Positions 61,150 through 64,000 of a stretch of DNA of 64,000 nt are shown in pieces. The translations under genes and the position numbers were made by a program. The notes beneath the pieces are model-generated. The model did not search any database, had not been told where the DNA came from, and worked only from the letters and a program-made list of their open reading frames with translations. Within the stretch, counting starts at the first letter, position 1, and each line of letters opens with the position of its first letter. The stretch comes from Lingula anatina. Its lineage: Eukaryota > Brachiopoda > Lingulata > Lingulida > Lingulidae. The stretch lies in the NCBI RefSeq assembly GCF_001039355.2, contig NW_019773925.1, positions 362,066 to 426,065 of the forward strand, read 5' to 3'.

Positions 61150-63133
61150 AATTGCTGTGTCAACTTTTTGAATAAATGCTTAAACATTGTGTTTTTGAAT
61201 CCTATTTTCTCAATTAATAATTATTTTCTCAGGTAATATAACTCCAATAATAATGTAACAAAGATTTCACATCCATAATGAGTACACGGAGAACAAGCTA
61301 CTGTTACCGCGTAGAAAGTTCTTTATTTCTAAACCTTTGTCTATTTGGGCTACTAAGATCTATAACTTACATAGGTTTCAGTAAGAACCCGAGAAAGTCA
61401 TGAAAGGTCGCCAGGGAAAACTTGTATAATGCTTAAAATGTCGTGTTGATGGGGATTAACAGAGGCTTATTTTTAAACTAAGGTATTTTAGCTGCAGAAA
61501 TACGTCAGGCGTTCAACAAGTTTGTCGCTGTTGTTCTTATAAATAGACTAATCCTTTCTCCTTGACACATCTTAGTAGCAAGATTTGTAAACTTCCCGGA
61601 AAACTCCTTGAATTAACGACTTAAAAAATTTTGTCTGGGGCCATTTATTTATTGTTAATTTATTCACACCAGTTGTCTCAAAGAAGAAGAAGTTTGGTCA
61701 CGTATTCTGAAGTCACTGTCAATCCACAACAGCTAACAAATAACAACTTTCAAGACAAGATAAAGGAGATAGAGGTGACTGACATTACATCATGGCAGAC
61801 GATGGATCACGAGCCCAATGCAGGATAAAGCATCCCGTCTTGCTGTTGTCAGTCCAGAGTACAAATGCCATTTCAACCTGTCTGTTTTGACAACAAAGGA
61901 GCCGCAGGTACTTGCCACCAGGAAGCCCAGCTAAATAGGCAAGTTAGCGTCGTGCATAACTCAGCAGCCTTCAAACAAAGCCCTCCTTTGAGTTTGGCAT
62001 CTTAATTTGCATAACGCCACGGCACAGGATAAGCCGGGGCGGCGCGTGCCTCGCGTGTGGAAAGAGTTTTCTCCCTTAACACCATATATAACATTAACTG
62101 TTCCCTGACACCCAATGCTAAATTAAAGGATGTGCCACTTAACAGTGACACACAAATACTGACCTTTTATTCGAAACGGAATAATTTCGCAATAATAATT
62201 ACAGTCTGGGAAAACTTCTATTAGAAGTGCATTTTCTATATTTGTTACCGCATGCAACCTTCAAGAGATAGTGTCTCGTTTTATAGGTCCTTGGCATGAA
62301 TGGAAATATCACGTAATGAGACAAACAAAGCTCCTATATGTGTATGTCTGAACAAAACATTAACGTATACTCCAACTTTAAGGTTATTACGGCGAACTGC
62401 ATATAGGCCTATCTAATTATTAAGTTTTACCAATTTGTACGTATGCCGTGTAGCTATTATAACAGACGTGTGTGAGTTATTCTGACGTTGGGCATTCACA
62501 AATATGGTCTTTCGAGATGGTACGGACAAATTGAACGTTTATTCTGCAATACAAATGCCTTAAATAATGCTTAGAATGATAAGCCAGTTGTAGGCAAAAA
62601 GCGAGCACATCCACGAAACTTATTTTATGTCATATTATCCTTGCGCCTCTCTGTCACGAAATAAAATGCATCAAGCGTTTTATTTGGATAGCGCAATAGA
62701 TAGAAGCAAAGTTTCATAAATTCAAAGCTGGCATAACATTCTTCCACCTTCATGCACGCAAACTAATTTTAATGTACAGCACCTGAAAAGATTAAGGTGC
62801 TAGGATAAAGAGTTAAAAGCTCGTATATTTCTGATGTTCCTATTTTGACTCCCTGGACTTCAGAACATTGTCGGAATCTTGTCTTTGCCCAACATAAGTG
62901 TGACGCGGGCTGATAAACATTTCCGTTATTCTTTTCCACCTTGATAACGTACGATCTTGTTTAAATAAAAGAAGGAATTATCTACTCTCTTGCTTAAATA
63001 GACCCATACGATAGACCGAAAAATTGTTTGTGTATCAACTGTTGGTGTCCCCTCGGTTCGAGGAAGACTTTCTGCCAGCTACTGGTGTTAGTAAGACCTC
63101 ATAGCTTTTTTTGTGATTATCTGATTTTTTATT
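61150..63133. other. Intergenic stretch with a GC-richer patch
   Basis: Mostly AT-rich and without a supported gene. Between 61790 and 62060 there is a GC-richer patch with several short open frames, TCF/LEF-like CCTTTGA and TTCAAAC sites, an octamer ATTTGCAT (near 62008) and GGGGCGGCGCG. It could be an enhancer, a promoter or a 5' exon. Confidence 0.35.
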
Positions 63134-63333
63134 TTATTTTATTTTTTTGTGCTCTGAATTCTTCTATTGTGATTTCGTTTCGAGGGCCCTCGCGCCCCTA
63201 CTTGTTATGCGCTTTCTGTTGCCGCTTCAAAAATGTTATTTAACTTGAGTTTAAAGAAACAAGATATTGTACATTTGGTCAGAGATTATTAGAACCGGCA
63301 CAAATATGTTGTGTTGATGATGCAGGGGAGTTT

Positions 63334-63919
63334 CTAGTTCACCCGGAGTCTCAGGGTGCGGTGTAGGAAGTGAACGACTCCATCCCCAAAGCGTACCATC
63401 GGATATGACTGCCTTTTGCGGTCTGCCTCCCAGACGTTGAAAGAATACGAAATCAACTCGCCGAACATGTTGTCATTAGCCCATTTTTTCATGATTCCAA
63501 GCAAAGTTGAAACGAAATCTTTCTACATTTAGGAATTAAGGAAATGCAAAAGTTTAATTGCGTCGTACATGACGTAAGGCTGCTTGTACAACTCTGAATA
63601 ATTTAACCAACATTTTATCACGTGCCTCTCTCAACTTTGAAACGTCCCCCGATTAATGTTTTGATTTAATTTATTAGATTAGGTAAGAGTGAAAAAATAA
63701 GGGAATAAAGAAATTAAAAGATTAAAGGATGATGACATTTGTGCTATTCAGAAGCTTTTGGTTTCAGGTGACGGCTTAACCAGTAATGTCCATAATGCTA
63801 CTTTCAGTGTTTATTTATTTAACTTTAATTATTGAGGGTAAAAACACTGTAGGTAAAAAATTTATCCTCACCGTGGGCCTCACGATATTGATATCAATTG
63901 ATGTCAATTTTGCTTCCAT
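63334..63919 (-). CDS. Candidate two-exon small gene, 78 aa, unrecognised
   Basis: Minus-strand model: exon 63872-63919 (ATG at 63917-63919, donor ACG|gtgagg) joined to 63334-63522 (acceptor cctaaatgtag, stop TAG at 63334-63336). Both ends are phase 0, giving 237 nt. An in-frame stop lies upstream of the ATG, so the N-terminus is defined, and an AATAAA lies ~200 bp past the stop (about 63134). The protein begins MEAKLTSIDINIVRPTKDFV and contains KKWANDNMFGELISYSFN and a basic tail ending in HRTLRLRVN. It has no signal peptide or membrane segment. GC content is above the surroundings. I do not recognise it. It could also be the 3' part of a gene that continues beyond the window. Confidence 0.45.
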
Positions 63920-64000
63920 TGCATTATATGCAACAGAAGGATCAGAGTTCAAAGTAGATCATTCTGCGAACAATCCAAACAACTGCAAACGAAATATTTG

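Noticed and set aside
61631-61828. 65-residue plus-strand frame downstream of ELF
   Set aside because: Three frames are open at once here and no start context, splice chain or homology favours one.

Overview
This is an animal nuclear genome window: AT-rich, with small exons split by long GT..AG introns, microsatellites, short inverted-repeat transposons and N gaps. The ETS protein ends in the insect E74-like DIIEIDC tail but carries vertebrate ELF1/2/4-type motifs upstream. With the intron-rich structure this suggests a lophotrochozoan, perhaps a mollusc; that placement is inference.

Layout. (1) About 281-4006, minus strand: a six-exon gene for a 168-residue acidic/basic protein I do not recognise. 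A terminal-inverted-repeat element (604-1292) sits in one of its introns. (2) 4007-4368: a short shared promoter with CCAAT, NRF1-like and ETS sites. (3) 4369-7869, plus strand: WBP4 (FBP21), a spliceosomal zinc finger/WW protein, with an initiator ATG split by an intron and only one WW domain. (4) 8329-8400, minus: tRNA-Gln(CTG). (5) About 8.6-60.3 kb, plus strand: one large ELF1/2/4 (E74-like) ETS gene. Three alternative starts (coding exons at 16977+21192, 23211 and 31130) all end in phase 1 and can join the same chain of phase-1 exons (35797, 42649, 45948, 50689, 56753). That chain leads to the two ETS-domain exons (57466, 58813) and the stop at 58921. (6) 61.2-64 kb: mostly non-coding, with a candidate two-exon small gene (78 residues) on the minus strand at 63334-63919.

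Two tandem duplications (33.68-39.30 kb and 41.52-44.51 kb) each contain one ELF exon. In each pair the copies are nearly identical and are joined by a single N, so they look like unmerged haplotypes rather than real exon duplication. Three larger N gaps (23749-24316, 39300-39464, 51495-51704) lie at homopolymer or microsatellite edges.

Biology: WBP4 acts in pre-mRNA splicing. The ELF/E74 gene encodes DNA-binding regulators sharing one ETS domain under different N-termini, the same logic as Drosophila E74A/B and vertebrate ELF2 (NERF-1/NERF-2). I see no bacterial-type system, CRISPR array or large intact transposon.
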